64,000 nucleotides of DNA from Niabella ginsenosidivorans (GCF_001654455.1 NZ_CP015772.1:186001-250000); one strand, 5' to 3'; counted from the first letter of the stretch, positions 8,167 through 17,777 are shown. Notes: generated by a model from the sequence alone, not told the origin. Numbers and translations: made by a program.

Positions 8167-9020
8167 AAGGTATCATACTCGCAGGTGGATCGGGCACCCG
8201 GCTATACCCGATCACAAAAGCCATCAGCAAGCAATTAATGCCTGTTTATGATAAGCCCATGATCTATTACCCGCTTTCGGTGCTGATGATGGCAGGTATC
8301 CGGGAAGTGCTCATCATTACCACGCCGGAAGACCAGGCCGGTTTTCAGCGGTTGCTGGGCGATGGCAGGAAGATCGGTTGCCGGTTTGAATATGCCGTGC
8401 AGGAGGTGCCCAATGGCCTGGCACAGGCCTTTGTCATCGGTGCTGATTTTGTAGGTAAAGACAAAGTAGCGCTGGTGCTGGGCGATAATATTTTTTATGG
8501 AGTGGGATTGGGGTCACAACTGAAAAAACTGACCGATATAGATGGCGGTTATGTATTTGCCTACCCCGTATCGGACCCGGAGCGGTATGGTGTGGTGGAG
8601 TTTGATGAGAACAGGGTGGCAAGATCTATTGAAGAAAAGCCGGCCGATCCTAAATCCAATTATGCAGTGCCCGGCCTGTATTTTTATGACAACTCGGTGC
8701 TGGAAATTGCCCGGAACCTGCAACCTTCCCCGCGGGGTGAATACGAGATCACTGATGTGAATAAAGAGTACCTGCGGCAAAACCGATTGCATGTAGCAGT
8801 ACTGGACAGGGGCACGGCCTGGCTGGATACCGGCACTTTTGATTCGCTTACGGATGCATCGGAATTTGTGCGGGTGATCGAAAAAAGGCAGGGCATGAAA
8901 ATAGGCTGTATTGAGGAAATCGCTTACCGGAACGGTTTTATCAATAAAGAGCAGCTGAATTTACTGGCAGATGAACTGGTCAAAAGTGGCTATGGCGCCT
9001 ATTTAAAAAAAGTGAAGTAA
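8163..9020 (+). CDS. rfbA: Glucose-1-phosphate thymidylyltransferase
   Basis: A 285-residue cytoplasmic nucleotidyltransferase that joins glucose-1-phosphate to dTTP, giving dTDP-glucose, the substrate of the RfbB encoded upstream. The N-terminal signature [13 protein letters not shown] (residues 6-18) and the [16 protein letters not shown] and VLGDNIFYG segments are those of RmlA. Length is that of the short RmlA form. The ATG overlaps the previous stop (ATGA), and the next gene's ATG follows its TAA directly, so translation of three genes is coupled. Confidence 0.95.
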   Translation: MKGIILAGGSGTRLYPITKAISKQLMPVYDKPMIYYPLSVLMMAGIREVLIITTPEDQAGFQRLLGDGRKIGCRFEYAVQEVPNGLAQAFVIGADFVGKDKVALVLGDNIFYGVGLGSQLKKLTDIDGGYVFAYPVSDPERYGVVEFDENRVARSIEEKPADPKSNYAVPGLYFYDNSVLEIARNLQPSPRGEYEITDVNKEYLRQNRLHVAVLDRGTAWLDTGTFDSLTDASEFVRVIEKRQGMKIGCIEEIAYRNGFINKEQLNLLADELVKSGYGAYLKKVK

Positions 9021-9440
9021 ATGAAACCCGTATTTATAAAAGGTGGAACGCATATAGATGAGAGAGGCACTTTATTGTTTAATAACAGTTTTGACGCAAC
9101 ATCTGTAAAAAGGATTTACACTATTGAACATACCAGTACTTCTTTTATAAGAGGCTGGATGGGGCATGAGGTAGAGCATCGCTGGTTTACAGTATTACAG
9201 GGATGTTTTAAGATAGATGTACTTGCTATAACTGATTGGCAACAACCCGATCTGCGACCGGAAAAAGCTGTTACGTTTATTTTGGAAGCAGAATCTCTTG
9301 ATGTATTGCATATTCCTCCCGGACATCTGTTTAGCCTTCAGGCAAAAGAAAGCCCTTCCCGTATTCTGGTAATGGCTGATCGTTTATTGGGAGCTGATAA
9401 TGATGAACATCGTTACCCTGCTGAAGCGGGCAGGGTGTAA
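9021..9440 (+). CDS. Sugar 3,4-ketoisomerase-like cupin (QdtA/FdtA/WxcM family)
   Basis: A 139-residue single-domain cupin. DERGTLLF near the N-terminus, VKRIYTIEH, the GHEVEHRWFTVLQG segment with candidate active-site histidines, and LHIPPGHLFSLQA match the family of dTDP-4-keto-6-deoxyglucose 3,4-ketoisomerases. Such enzymes act on the RfbB product on the way to dTDP-3-amino-3,6-dideoxy sugars, which fits the position directly after rfbA (0 bases between). The following acetyltransferase would be a logical last step. The required aminotransferase (QdtB/FdtB type) is not in this cluster, so the pathway is incomplete here and the exact isomerase activity is inferred. It could also be a related sugar epimerase. 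Confidence 0.7.
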   Translation: MKPVFIKGGTHIDERGTLLFNNSFDATSVKRIYTIEHTSTSFIRGWMGHEVEHRWFTVLQGCFKIDVLAITDWQQPDLRPEKAVTFILEAESLDVLHIPPGHLFSLQAKESPSRILVMADRLLGADNDEHRYPAEAGRV

Positions 9441-9473
9441 CTAATATTCGTGTTCTTAAAATAAAATGACTTC

Positions 9474-10058
9474 ATGTCTGCAGCCTCGTTTTTTGCGCAT
9501 CCTTCTGCTATTATTGATGAGGGGTGTAGTATTGGTGAAGGAACAAAGATCTGGCATTTTTCACACATCATGTCCGGATGCTCCATTGGTGCCAATTGCA
9601 GTTTTGGGCAAAATGTAATGGTGGCATCCAATGTGGTGCTTGGCAATAATGTACGGGTGCAGAACAATGTGTCTATTTATGAAGGAGTGATCTGTGAAGA
9701 CGATGTATTCCTGGGCCCCAGTATGGTGTTTACAAATGTGATTAATCCACGCAGTGCTATCAGCCGGAAACATCAGTACCGGCCGACTCTTGTTCAAAAG
9801 GGAGCATCTGTCGGGGCTAACGCCACGATCGTTTGCGGTAATACAATAGGAGCGTATGCTTTTATAGGGGCTGGTGCCGTGGTTACAAAAGATGTACCTG
9901 CCTATGCATTGATGACCGGGAATCCGGCCCGGCAAACCGGCTGGATGAGCGAATATGGCCACAAGCTGGAATTTAATGAAAACGGAAGCGCTGTTTGCCC
10001 GGAAAGCGGAGCCCTTTATCAATTAAAAGAAGGCAGGGTCTTTAAACAGGAAGAATAG
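9474..10058 (+). CDS. Hexapeptide-repeat sugar N-acetyltransferase (WbpD/FdtC-like)
   Basis: A 194-residue left-handed beta-helix acetyltransferase. Hexapeptide repeats run through about residues 8-150 ([43 protein letters not shown]), and [20 protein letters not shown] is the classic end of the helix and acetyl-CoA site. The C-terminal tail with CPESG is like that of WbpD-type enzymes acting on UDP- or dTDP-3-amino sugars. With the ketoisomerase-like cupin upstream, a 3-amino-6-deoxyhexose is the likely acceptor; this is inference. It starts 33 bases after the cupin gene. Confidence 0.8.
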   Translation: MSAASFFAHPSAIIDEGCSIGEGTKIWHFSHIMSGCSIGANCSFGQNVMVASNVVLGNNVRVQNNVSIYEGVICEDDVFLGPSMVFTNVINPRSAISRKHQYRPTLVQKGASVGANATIVCGNTIGAYAFIGAGAVVTKDVPAYALMTGNPARQTGWMSEYGHKLEFNENGSAVCPESGALYQLKEGRVFKQEE

Positions 10059-10141
10059 GAAAGTTTAAAAAATTGTTGAAATAGTACAGGTTCAGAACCA
10101 GCTTTCAGTTAAATTCGCTACGTATAACTCCTCAAATTAAT

Positions 10142-11122
10142 ATGAAGAAAAAAGTTTTAATAACCGGGGCCGCCGGTTTTCTAGGGTCGCATCTTTGTGA
10201 CAAATTTATTGCAGAAGGGTATAAGGTTATTGGAATGGACAATCTGATAACCGGCGATTTAAAGAATCTGGAACATTTGTTTGCCAATCCTGATTTTGAA
10301 TTTTACCACCATGATGTAACCAAATACATCCATATTCCCGGACAACTGGACTATATACTGCATTTTGCTTCGCCTGCAAGCCCGATCGACTATTTGAAAA
10401 TACCTATCCAGACACTAAAGGTGGGCGCCATGGGTACCCATAACTGTCTGGGCCTTGCCAAGGATAAAGGTGCACGGATGCTGGTGGCTTCTACCAGTGA
10501 AGTATATGGGGATCCGCTGGTGCACCCGCAAACAGAGGAATACTGGGGAAATGTGAACCCGGTAGGCCCCCGCGGGGTCTATGACGAGGCAAAGCGATAT
10601 ATGGAATCTATAACAATGGCATATCATACATTTCATAAAGTAGATACGCGTATTGTGCGCATCTTTAATACCTATGGCCCCCGTATGCGGCTAAACGACG
10701 GGCGGGCGCTCCCGGCCTTTATAGGACAGGCTTTAAGAGGTGAAAATATTACCGTTTTTGGCGACGGATCTCAAACCCGCAGTTTTTGCTTTGTTTCTGA
10801 TCTTGTAGAAGGCATTTACAGGCTGCTGTTAAGCAATTATGCATTACCGGTAAATATTGGCAATCCCAATGAAATTTCCCTGAAGGATTTTGCTGAAGAA
10901 GTACTGGCCCTGACCGGCAATGCCGTCAAAATTGTTTATAAACCTCTGCCGGTTGACGATCCCAAACAGCGGCAACCAGACATTACGAAGGCAAAAACAC
11001 TATTGAACTGGGAACCTGAAGTTTCCAGGAAAGAGGGCCTGCAAAGAACATATGATTATTTTAAAAGCCTTCCTTCTGAAGAATGGTACAAACAACCTAA
11101 AGAGTTCGTTAGTAACAAATAA
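10142..11122 (+). CDS. UDP-glucuronate decarboxylase-like NAD-dependent epimerase/dehydratase
   Basis: A 326-residue extended short-chain dehydrogenase. GAAGFLG at residues 9-15 binds NAD; S117-T-S-E120 and the Y147-DEA-K151 pair are the catalytic set; [20 protein letters not shown] is diagnostic of UDP-xylose synthases (UXS), which turn UDP-glucuronate into UDP-xylose. The related GDP-mannose dehydratases lack that stretch. It lies 83 bases downstream of the acetyltransferase, still in the surface-sugar cluster. A possible promoter (TAAATTCG, one mismatch to TAnnTTTG) sits about 38 bases upstream of the start. Confidence 0.85.
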   Translation: MKKKVLITGAAGFLGSHLCDKFIAEGYKVIGMDNLITGDLKNLEHLFANPDFEFYHHDVTKYIHIPGQLDYILHFASPASPIDYLKIPIQTLKVGAMGTHNCLGLAKDKGARMLVASTSEVYGDPLVHPQTEEYWGNVNPVGPRGVYDEAKRYMESITMAYHTFHKVDTRIVRIFNTYGPRMRLNDGRALPAFIGQALRGENITVFGDGSQTRSFCFVSDLVEGIYRLLLSNYALPVNIGNPNEISLKDFAEEVLALTGNAVKIVYKPLPVDDPKQRQPDITKAKTLLNWEPEVSRKEGLQRTYDYFKSLPSEEWYKQPKEFVSNK

Positions 11123-11206
11123 GGAACATACGGAACAAAGATCTGCCTGAACGCATTTTTTAATAAGATGCCTGGAATTGCTGCCGGATATATTGAATTT
11201 CTATGC

Positions 11207-11214
11207 TATCTTTG
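11207..11214 (+). promoter_or_regulatory. -7 element before the CpsB-type gene
   Basis: TATCTTTG followed by CA is a perfect TAnnTTTG match. It ends only 5 bases before the ATG at 11220, so a transcript from it would be leaderless or nearly so, or would serve a later start (ATG 11259). No clear TTTG is present at -33. Confidence 0.4.
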
Positions 11215-11219
11215 CAGAT

Positions 11220-11960
11220 ATGTTTGGCCTTTTTTCGAAGAAAAACAACAAGACGCGAATGGATTACACATTGGTAAAAACCGATATGCATTCTCATTTG
11301 CTGCCGGGCATTGATGATGGGGCGCCTGATCTGGAAACATCAATAATGTTGATCCGCCGGTTTAAGGAACTGGGATATACCAAGCTCATTACAACCCCTC
11401 ATATTCTGTGGGACCTGTATAAAAATACGCCTGATATTATAGAAAACAAGCTGGAACTGGTGCGTAATGCATTAAAAGAGAACCAGATTGATATTGAAAT
11501 TACTGCTGCCGCGGAATATTTTCTGGACGATCATATGACGGAACTGCTGCAGAAAAAGGAAAAATTACTGACGATCAAAGAAAACCAGGTGCTAACAGAA
11601 TTTTCCACCATGCACAAGGCCCTGTCTATGAAAGAAAGCCTTTTTGATGTTCAGATGGCCGGCTATCAGCCGATCCTGGCGCACCCTGAACGTTATGTTT
11701 ATCTTTATAAAAAATGGGATTTCTTTCATGAAATAAAGGATAATGGTGTGCTTTTCCAGTTGAACCTGCTGTCTTTAACAGGTGGATATGGAAGCCGTGT
11801 GCAGGAAATTGCCCAGTACCTGCTGGATAATGATTTTTACACCTTTGTTGGAACAGATCTGCATCATGAAGGGCATATGAGCCGTCTTCAGTCATTACAA
11901 ATTCCGGAAAAGCTTCAGAACCTGTTAACAGGCGATCGTCTTTTAAATAAAGCACTTTAA
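11220..11960 (+). CDS. CpsB/CapC-type tyrosine-protein phosphatase (PHP fold)
   Basis: A 246-residue cytoplasmic metal-dependent phosphatase. The PHP motif TDMHSHLLPGIDDG gives metal ligands Asp22, His24 and His26; TTPH, AAEYF, AHPERY and GTDLHHEGH supply the others, including the last HxxH-like site. In Gram-positive and Bacteroidota capsule systems such enzymes dephosphorylate the BY-kinase that controls polysaccharide export, which fits the cluster upstream. No kinase or Wzx/Wzy gene is in the window. I start it at ATG 11220 (MFGLFSKK) because relatives begin this way; an ATG at 11178 would add 14 residues with no family counterpart. Confidence 0.85.
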   Translation: MFGLFSKKNNKTRMDYTLVKTDMHSHLLPGIDDGAPDLETSIMLIRRFKELGYTKLITTPHILWDLYKNTPDIIENKLELVRNALKENQIDIEITAAAEYFLDDHMTELLQKKEKLLTIKENQVLTEFSTMHKALSMKESLFDVQMAGYQPILAHPERYVYLYKKWDFFHEIKDNGVLFQLNLLSLTGGYGSRVQEIAQYLLDNDFYTFVGTDLHHEGHMSRLQSLQIPEKLQNLLTGDRLLNKAL

Positions 11961-12146
11961 AAGTAACGGGTTGTTCGGCCGGAATGTATTATCTCCTGGT
12001 TTTACACAAAACGTATGGGAGGACTTTCCTTTGGCTGCCGGTATGGCAGCCCGTGGTAAACGGTAAACTTTTTGTTATAATTGAACAACGAGCTTTGCAG
12101 ATAGACTGTAAAGCTGTAATTTAGATATATTTCAAAAAAGAAGGGT

Positions 12147-12647
12147 ATGGCAAATAAAGAATTTAATGAGTTGTTGGTGGATAATGCGGATTTTTTGAAG
12201 CCTTTTGCTGTCAATCTTACAAAGAATACGGAATCAGCTAATGACCTTTACCAGGAAACATTATATAAAGCACTTGCAAACTCAGAAAAGTATCATTCAG
12301 GCACCAACATAAAGGCATGGTTGTTTACGATCATGCGGAATATTTTTATCAATGATTACCGGAGGAACGCCAAGCGTAAAACGATCCTGGATAGTACACC
12401 GGAAGACTATCTGATCAACCTGAAGCAGGTTTCTGTAACCAATACGGCAGAAAGCTCACTGCATGAAAAAGAGATCCAGGCAGCAATTGAAGGTCTGCCG
12501 GAAACGTTCAGGGTTCCGTTTCGTTTATACTTTGAAGGATATAAATACCAGGAAATTGCCGAATACCTGCAGGAACCTTTGGGAACCATTAAAAGCCGTA
12601 TTCACTTTGCGCGTAAGCTGTTGAAAGAGCAGATACGCAGGTATTAG
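12147..12647 (+). CDS. ECF-type RNA polymerase sigma factor
   Basis: A 166-residue sigma-70 family protein of the extracytoplasmic-function type. Region 2 covers about residues 15-80 (DLYQETLYKAL, then AWLFTIMRNIFINDYRR), region 4 about 105-160 (LPETFRVPFRLYFEGYKYQEIAEYL, then GTIKSRIHFARKLL). The strongest binding-site-like sequence before the start is AAGAAGGG, 3-10 bases upstream of ATG. No anti-sigma gene is adjacent, unlike the sigma factor at 41.2 kb. Two head-to-tail GGTAAAC heptamers lie at 12055-12068 in the upstream gap. Its targets cannot be deduced. Confidence 0.9.
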   Translation: MANKEFNELLVDNADFLKPFAVNLTKNTESANDLYQETLYKALANSEKYHSGTNIKAWLFTIMRNIFINDYRRNAKRKTILDSTPEDYLINLKQVSVTNTAESSLHEKEIQAAIEGLPETFRVPFRLYFEGYKYQEIAEYLQEPLGTIKSRIHFARKLLKEQIRRY

Positions 12648-12671
12648 CCTTTGCTGTTACAATATTAAATG

Positions 12672-12713
12672 ACCCTTTTGTTATAGTTCCTGAACAAAAG
12701 GGTTATTTTTTTT
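12672..12713 (+). terminator. Rho-independent terminator after the sigma gene
   Basis: An 11-bp perfect stem ACCCTTTTGTT / AACAAAAGGGT with a 10-base loop, followed after two bases by a run of eight T. The right arm and T-run lie inside the last codons of the convergent MBL gene, so the terminator is shared with that coding sequence. Confidence 0.75.
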
Positions 12714-13325
12714 CTCATATCCGATGCAGGTACCGGCTCCATGACCGCTGTAAACATGGGTATCATCCGGCAGGGTATAAAGCCGGGTTCTTATAGAATG
12801 TTCAAGCGTGTTGAAGTCACCACCCGGCAGATCCGTTCTGCCAATGCTTCCGCTGAAAAGCGTATCTCCACTGATCAGCAGCTTGTTTTCGGCATTGTAA
12901 AACGATAAACTGGCGGGCGAATGGCCTGGTGTAAACAGCAGCCTGATCTCATCGGAACCCAGGAGCAGCTTTTCCTTTTCATCTATAAATACAATTTTAC
13001 CGGAATAAGGGTGAAATTCAAAACCATACATTTCCGCCACTCTGGGGCCAGACTCTAAAACAGGGAGCTCTCCTTTGTGAATGTGCAAAGGAAGGCCCCA
13101 CCGGTCATAAACAAACTGGTTGCCGAGGATATGATCAATATGACAATGTGTGTTCAACAGGTAAACCGGTTCCAGTTTATTTTCGTCAATGTATTGTAAA
13201 AACTGATCCTGTTCGTCTTTATTTGAAAACCCCGGATCTATAATAATGCACCTGCCGGATTCATTATAAAGAATATAAGTATTTTCCTGAAAGGGATTGA
13301 AAACAAAACGATGGATGAATAACAT
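12681..13325 (-). CDS. Metallo-beta-lactamase fold hydrolase (glyoxalase II-like)
   Basis: A 214-residue cytoplasmic hydrolase. The zinc-binding HxHxDH motif appears as NTHCHIDH, with further ligand motifs FTPGHSPAS, ISGDTLF and YSGHGAGT. This layout is that of small hydroxyacylglutathione-hydrolase-like enzymes that cleave thioesters, but many members have unknown substrates. The C-terminal glutathione-binding domain of true GloB is absent, so the substrate is probably not glutathione-based. Its last codons overlap the terminator of the convergent sigma gene. Confidence 0.85.
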   Translation of the reverse strand: MLFIHRFVFNPFQENTYILYNESGRCIIIDPGFSNKDEQDQFLQYIDENKLEPVYLLNTHCHIDHILGNQFVYDRWGLPLHIHKGELPVLESGPRVAEMYGFEFHPYSGKIVFIDEKEKLLLGSDEIRLLFTPGHSPASLSFYNAENKLLISGDTLFSGSIGRTDLPGGDFNTLEHSIRTRLYTLPDDTHVYSGHGAGTCIGYEKKNNPFVQEL

Positions 13326-13382
13326 AACAAATCTTTACTTTTAGGCGATGAAATTAGCTGAAATTCTGGAAAACAACAGTAA

Positions 13383-15851
13383 ATGATGGGGAAGAAAGGC
13401 TTATTGACAATAGGGGTACTGTTGTGGCAGTTTACTGTATGCGCACAAAAAACACTGACCGGAAACGTAAGGGATCATCATAGTGAAGAACCGGTCCCTT
13501 TTGCTTCATTTCAGTTTAAACATACAAATACCGGTTTTATAGCGGATTCTGCAGGCAGCTTTCATTTTTCTGCAACGCAGTGGCCTTCAGACACGTTGGT
13601 GATAACCAATGTGGGCTATGAAACAAAAGAAATTCCTCTTCGTCAGGGTACAGATTCCCTGAAGATATTGCTTGAACCCAGGACCTATGACAACGGGGTT
13701 GTAGTAAAAACAAAGATCAATATGGGCTTATATATCTGGAAGAACATTGTAAAGCACAAGCCTTATAACGACAGGTTCCGGCATTTTGATAATTTTTATT
13801 ATGAGATCTATAATAAAATGGAGCTGGACCTGAAAAACTTAAAAAGCATACAGAAGATCACCAATATAAAGCCTTTCCGCCCTATGAATGAACTGATCAA
13901 CCGGAACATAGATACAACAGAAGGGGTTAAGTTTTTGCCAACATATTTAACAGAATCGATCTCAGATTACTATTACCAGAAAAAGCCGTTAAGACGCAGG
14001 GAGGAAATAAAAGCGTATAATACAAATGGAATTAATAATGCCAGCATGGTAAAGTTTTTAGGGGGTATGGATCAGGTGATCAATGTGTATAATGATTTTA
14101 TAAACGTCTTTAACCGGCAATTTATAAGTCCGCTTAGCAGCAGTGGCAATTTTTATTATAAATATGCCTTAAGCGATACGCAACGCATCGGTTATCAAAA
14201 ATTTTATCACCTGGTATTTACTCCTAAAAATAAAGGCTCCAACACCTTTGAAGGGGATTGCTGGGTGGCTGCCGGAAGCTTTGCCATACAGAAAATGAGT
14301 TTGCGGCTGGATAAGTCTGCCGATGTCAATTTCCTGGACCGCCTGAGCCTTATACAGGAGTACAAAAAAATCAATGACAGTACCTGGTTTATTGCAAAGG
14401 ATAAATTTGTAGCGGATTTTTCCCCGGCGGGAAAACAGGTGCCGGGGATCATTGCGCGCAAAACCACCACCTATCAAAATGCCCTTGTAAATGATAGCAG
14501 CGTTACCAATGTGCTGAAACAGAATAAAAAGATAGAAGAGATTATTGTAAAAACCGGATCAGGGGATAAACAGGCCGGGTACTGGGATAGTGCCCGGCAT
14601 GAAGGGCTAACCACCAATGAAGTGAACATCATGAATATGATGGACACGGTTTTGAACTCGCCGACCTATAAGAAAATAACCAAACAGATCGCATTTTTGG
14701 GGTCAGGATTGTTTAATATAGGTAATGTGCAGTTGGGGTCGGCTTATAACTGGTTCAGCGGAAACGGCTGGGAAGGGTTCCGTATGCGGTTTGATGTTGC
14801 CAGTAACGTGCATTTTGATAAAAAGCTATGGTGGCATACGTACCTTGCGTATGGTTTCAGCGATAAAAAGTTTAAAGGAGAAGCCGAAGTTTTTTACCTG
14901 CCTAAAAAAGAGCCTAAACGCCAATACTGGTACCTGGGATATAAAAATGATCTGGATTTTGGACAAACCTATTTTGGAGAAATTTCCAATGATAACATTT
15001 TTGCGTTTGCCATACGTAAGCCCAATATTCCTTTAAAATACATCAACCTGGAACAGGCACAATTTGAGTTTTTTAATGAGCTGGGGAAAGGATTTTCCTT
15101 TTTAACAAATGTGTCCCGGAAAACATACCGGCCGCTGAAAAATCTGGTGCCTGCGGATTCCTTCAGGATGGGTTATAATGGCTTAACCGGTTCGGAGATC
15201 ACGGTAAAATTCCGGTATGCATTCCAGGAAAAATTCATTGAATCTAACTTTTTCAGAAGCAGCCTTGGGAGCAGGTACCCTATTGTTGAAGCTTCTGTTA
15301 CCAGAGGTATTTCAGGTTTTCTGGGAGGTAATTATAATTATACAAAGGTGCTGGCAAGCGTTTCCCATATTTTAAAAATCCCGCCGTTAGGGGTTATCAA
15401 TTATCAGGTTTACACAGGTAAAACATTTGGTACGGTACCTTATATGTTCTTAAATGTAGCGCCCGGCAATGAGCTGTATTATTATAACCGGTATGCTTTT
15501 AATATGATGAACCGGTATGAATTTATTAATGACCGTTTTGCCGGTATTAATTTTGAGCACAATATCGGTAATGGTATTTTCAAATTGTTCCCCAAATTAA
15601 AATTCCGCCAGTTGTATACCGTTAAGGCCTTATGGGGCACGCTTTCTGACGCAAACAAGTCACTGAATTTTAAAGAAGGGCATAATTTTCAGTCGCTGGA
15701 TGGAAAGACCTATATGGAAGTGGGCACGGGCATTGATAATATCCTGCGTTTTTTCAGGGTGGATTTTGTCTGGCGGGTATTGCCCAGGAGCTCCATTAAA
15801 ACCAGTACTGCCCATTTTGGCGTTTTTGGAAGCGTAAGGCTGAATTTTTAG
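13383..15851 (+). CDS. DUF5686 family outer-membrane protein with carboxypeptidase-regulatory-like domain
   Basis: An 822-residue protein: signal peptide at residues 1-21 (ending VCAQ), a CarboxypepD-reg-like beta-sandwich at about 23-100 (LTGNVRDHHSEEPVPFASFQF, VGYETKEIPL), a middle region of alternating polar and aromatic residues, and a C-terminal half rich in short amphipathic strands ending in Phe (VRLNF), as expected for an outer-membrane barrel. DUF5686 proteins are common in Bacteroidota; their function is unknown. Two ATG codons in a row (13383, 13386) are possible starts. A 12-codon open frame (13348-13386) overlaps the start and could be a leader. Confidence 0.8.
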   Translation: MMGKKGLLTIGVLLWQFTVCAQKTLTGNVRDHHSEEPVPFASFQFKHTNTGFIADSAGSFHFSATQWPSDTLVITNVGYETKEIPLRQGTDSLKILLEPRTYDNGVVVKTKINMGLYIWKNIVKHKPYNDRFRHFDNFYYEIYNKMELDLKNLKSIQKITNIKPFRPMNELINRNIDTTEGVKFLPTYLTESISDYYYQKKPLRRREEIKAYNTNGINNASMVKFLGGMDQVINVYNDFINVFNRQFISPLSSSGNFYYKYALSDTQRIGYQKFYHLVFTPKNKGSNTFEGDCWVAAGSFAIQKMSLRLDKSADVNFLDRLSLIQEYKKINDSTWFIAKDKFVADFSPAGKQVPGIIARKTTTYQNALVNDSSVTNVLKQNKKIEEIIVKTGSGDKQAGYWDSARHEGLTTNEVNIMNMMDTVLNSPTYKKITKQIAFLGSGLFNIGNVQLGSAYNWFSGNGWEGFRMRFDVASNVHFDKKLWWHTYLAYGFSDKKFKGEAEVFYLPKKEPKRQYWYLGYKNDLDFGQTYFGEISNDNIFAFAIRKPNIPLKYINLEQAQFEFFNELGKGFSFLTNVSRKTYRPLKNLVPADSFRMGYNGLTGSEITVKFRYAFQEKFIESNFFRSSLGSRYPIVEASVTRGISGFLGGNYNYTKVLASVSHILKIPPLGVINYQVYTGKTFGTVPYMFLNVAPGNELYYYNRYAFNMMNRYEFINDRFAGINFEHNIGNGIFKLFPKLKFRQLYTVKALWGTLSDANKSLNFKEGHNFQSLDGKTYMEVGTGIDNILRFFRVDFVWRVLPRSSIKTSTAHFGVFGSVRLNF

Positions 15852-15862
15852 ATGCCGCACTT

Positions 15863-16534
15863 TTAGCGTTGATAAATAGTTACCACGTTTCCTTTGCCGC
15901 AGATGACCATTGAAGCCAGGTCAATGAACAGGCCATGTTCCACCACTCCTGTAATATGATCCAGCTCTTTTGCAAGAGCAGCCGGATCATCAATAAGCCC
16001 AAAGTCTACGTCAAGGATGTAATTGTGCTGGTCAGTAAGATACACCTGGCCGTTCCTGTTGCGTAAAACCGCTCTTCCGTTTAAAGCGCTTAGCTTACGG
16101 GCCACGGCATTGGATGCAAAGGGAATTACTTCAACCGGAACTTTAAAGGCGCCCAGTTTTTCAACCTGCTTGGATGAATCGGCAATAATGATCTGTTGTT
16201 GCGTAATGGATGCCACAATTTTTTCCCGCAACAATGCGCCGCCGCCACCCTTTATTAATTGTAGCTTGCTATCAAACTCATCAGCCCCATCAATGGTTAT
16301 GTCAATTGCAGTAACTTCATTAATATCTGCCAAAGGAATAGCCAGCGCTGCTGCCATCTTTTTTGTTTCTTCTGATGTAGGAATGGCTTTGATCGTCAAT
16401 CCTTCCTTTACCATTTCCCCAACGCTCTGAATGGCAAAATAGGCAGTAGAGCCCGTACCCAAACCTATTATTTGCCCTTCTTTTATATAGGTTACCGCTT
16501 TTAGAGCGGCGTTCTTTTTTTCCTGTTCGTTCAT
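15863..16534 (-). CDS. rpiA: Ribose-5-phosphate isomerase A
   Basis: A 223-residue cytoplasmic enzyme interconverting ribose-5-phosphate and ribulose-5-phosphate in the pentose phosphate pathway. Signatures seen: IGLGTGSTA (phosphate-binding), PTSEET, DGADEFD with the catalytic aspartates, and KGGGGALLREKIVA with the catalytic lysine and glutamate. Length is typical. Its ATG overlaps the stop of the upstream aminotransferase gene (ATGA), so the two are translationally coupled although no metabolic link between them is obvious. It ends 11 bases from the convergent DUF5686 gene. Confidence 0.95.
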   Translation of the reverse strand: MNEQEKKNAALKAVTYIKEGQIIGLGTGSTAYFAIQSVGEMVKEGLTIKAIPTSEETKKMAAALAIPLADINEVTAIDITIDGADEFDSKLQLIKGGGGALLREKIVASITQQQIIIADSSKQVEKLGAFKVPVEVIPFASNAVARKLSALNGRAVLRNRNGQVYLTDQHNYILDVDFGLIDDPAALAKELDHITGVVEHGLFIDLASMVICGKGNVVTIYQR

Positions 16535-17724
16535 GCTAAGGTATTTAATGTTTTGATGATAATGGCACAGGCTTTTTCAATGATTTCTTCAGCAATGGTA
16601 AGCGGCGGGCAGACCCTGAACGCGGAGGGAGCAAATAAGAACCAATCGGTAAATACACCCATCTCTTTATTTTGAAGAATGGCATCAATCAGCTTTTTAT
16701 TTGCCTCAAATGTTCCTAAATCAACAGCCATCCATAAGCCAAAGGAATGAATGCTTTTGATCTTCGGGTGTTGTAATAAAGAGCTGAATAACGCTTCTTT
16801 TGCGGCTACACCTTCAGCCAGTTGCTCTTCCAGTAATACATTTAGCGCGGCATGGCCGGCAGCACAGGAAACAGGATGCCCTCCAAACGTAGTGATATGG
16901 CCTAATACAGGGTTTTCTGTAAGGGTCATCATTATTTTCCGGTCGCTTATAAAAGCGCCCAACGGCATTCCTCCGCCCAGGGCTTTGCCCAGTAATAAAA
17001 TATCGGGCACCACGTCAAAATGCTGAAAGCCCCATAATTTCCCGGTGCGCCCGAATCCCGCCTGTATCTCATCCAGCACCAGTAATGTGCCCGTTGCAGC
17101 ACATTGTTGCCGTACTGCCTGTATCCATTCTTTTTGTGGGGCTATAATTCCTCCTTCGGCCTGAACGGTTTCTAAAATAACGCAGGCTGTTGTTTCATTA
17201 ATTTCATGCAGCCAGTCGTAAGAGTTGTAATTAACATGTAAAATACCGGGTAATAGAGGCCGGTAGGCATTGCGCCAGTATTCATCTCCCAAAATGCTCA
17301 ATGCGCCTTGCGTAGAGCCGTGATAGGAGTTTTTTGCCGCGATGATCTTTGTGCGGTTGGTAGAACGTTTTGCCAGTTTCATAGCCCCTTCCACAGCTTC
17401 TGCTCCTGAATTGGTAAAATAAACAGAATTGAGGGAATCCGGTAAATGGTCAGCAAGCAGTTGGGCATACTGTACCTGAGGGCTCTGCACCACTTCTCCG
17501 TAAACCATTACGTGCAGGTAAGCATCCAGTTGCTTTTTAATGGCATCAATCACAGCCGGATGCCCATGCCCGGTATTGGCCACACTGATGCCGCCAATGA
17601 GGTCAATATATTCTTTACCGTTTCTGTCAAAAAGACTGGTACCCTTTGCTTTTGAAACTTCAAGAGTGAGCGGAGCCGAAGAAGTTTGTGCTACATGCCT
17701 TAAAAAAAGTTCGCGCTGATTCAT
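16531..17724 (-). CDS. Class III aminotransferase (acetylornithine/GABA-type)
   Basis: A PLP enzyme of 397 residues. The fold-type I, class III signatures are clear: FTNSGAEAVEGAMKLAK, NSYHGSTQGALS, VLDEIQAGFGRTG and LLLGKALGGGMP with the PLP lysine. Family members transfer amino groups from acetylornithine, GABA, ornithine or similar omega-amino acids; the substrate cannot be fixed here. I start at ATG 17724 (MNQREL) instead of the ATG at 17751 because a perfect -7 promoter element lies between them. It heads a two-gene operon with rpiA. Confidence 0.9.
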   Translation of the reverse strand: MNQRELFLRHVAQTSSAPLTLEVSKAKGTSLFDRNGKEYIDLIGGISVANTGHGHPAVIDAIKKQLDAYLHVMVYGEVVQSPQVQYAQLLADHLPDSLNSVYFTNSGAEAVEGAMKLAKRSTNRTKIIAAKNSYHGSTQGALSILGDEYWRNAYRPLLPGILHVNYNSYDWLHEINETTACVILETVQAEGGIIAPQKEWIQAVRQQCAATGTLLVLDEIQAGFGRTGKLWGFQHFDVVPDILLLGKALGGGMPLGAFISDRKIMMTLTENPVLGHITTFGGHPVSCAAGHAALNVLLEEQLAEGVAAKEALFSSLLQHPKIKSIHSFGLWMAVDLGTFEANKKLIDAILQNKEMGVFTDWFLFAPSAFRVCPPLTIAEEIIEKACAIIIKTLNTLA

Positions 17725-17730
17725 GGGCTT

Positions 17731-17738
17731 CAAAATTA
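17731..17738 (-). promoter_or_regulatory. -7 promoter element of the aminotransferase-rpiA operon
   Basis: The minus strand reads TAATTTTG (TAnnTTTG), ending 6 bases before the ATG at 17724, so the transcript would have almost no leader. TTTC lies at about the right -33 distance (17759-17762, minus strand). It is back to back with the promoter at 17778. Confidence 0.55.
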
Positions 17739-17777
17739 CACACTTACACATGAAACAGGAAACCAGTGGTATTTTCC

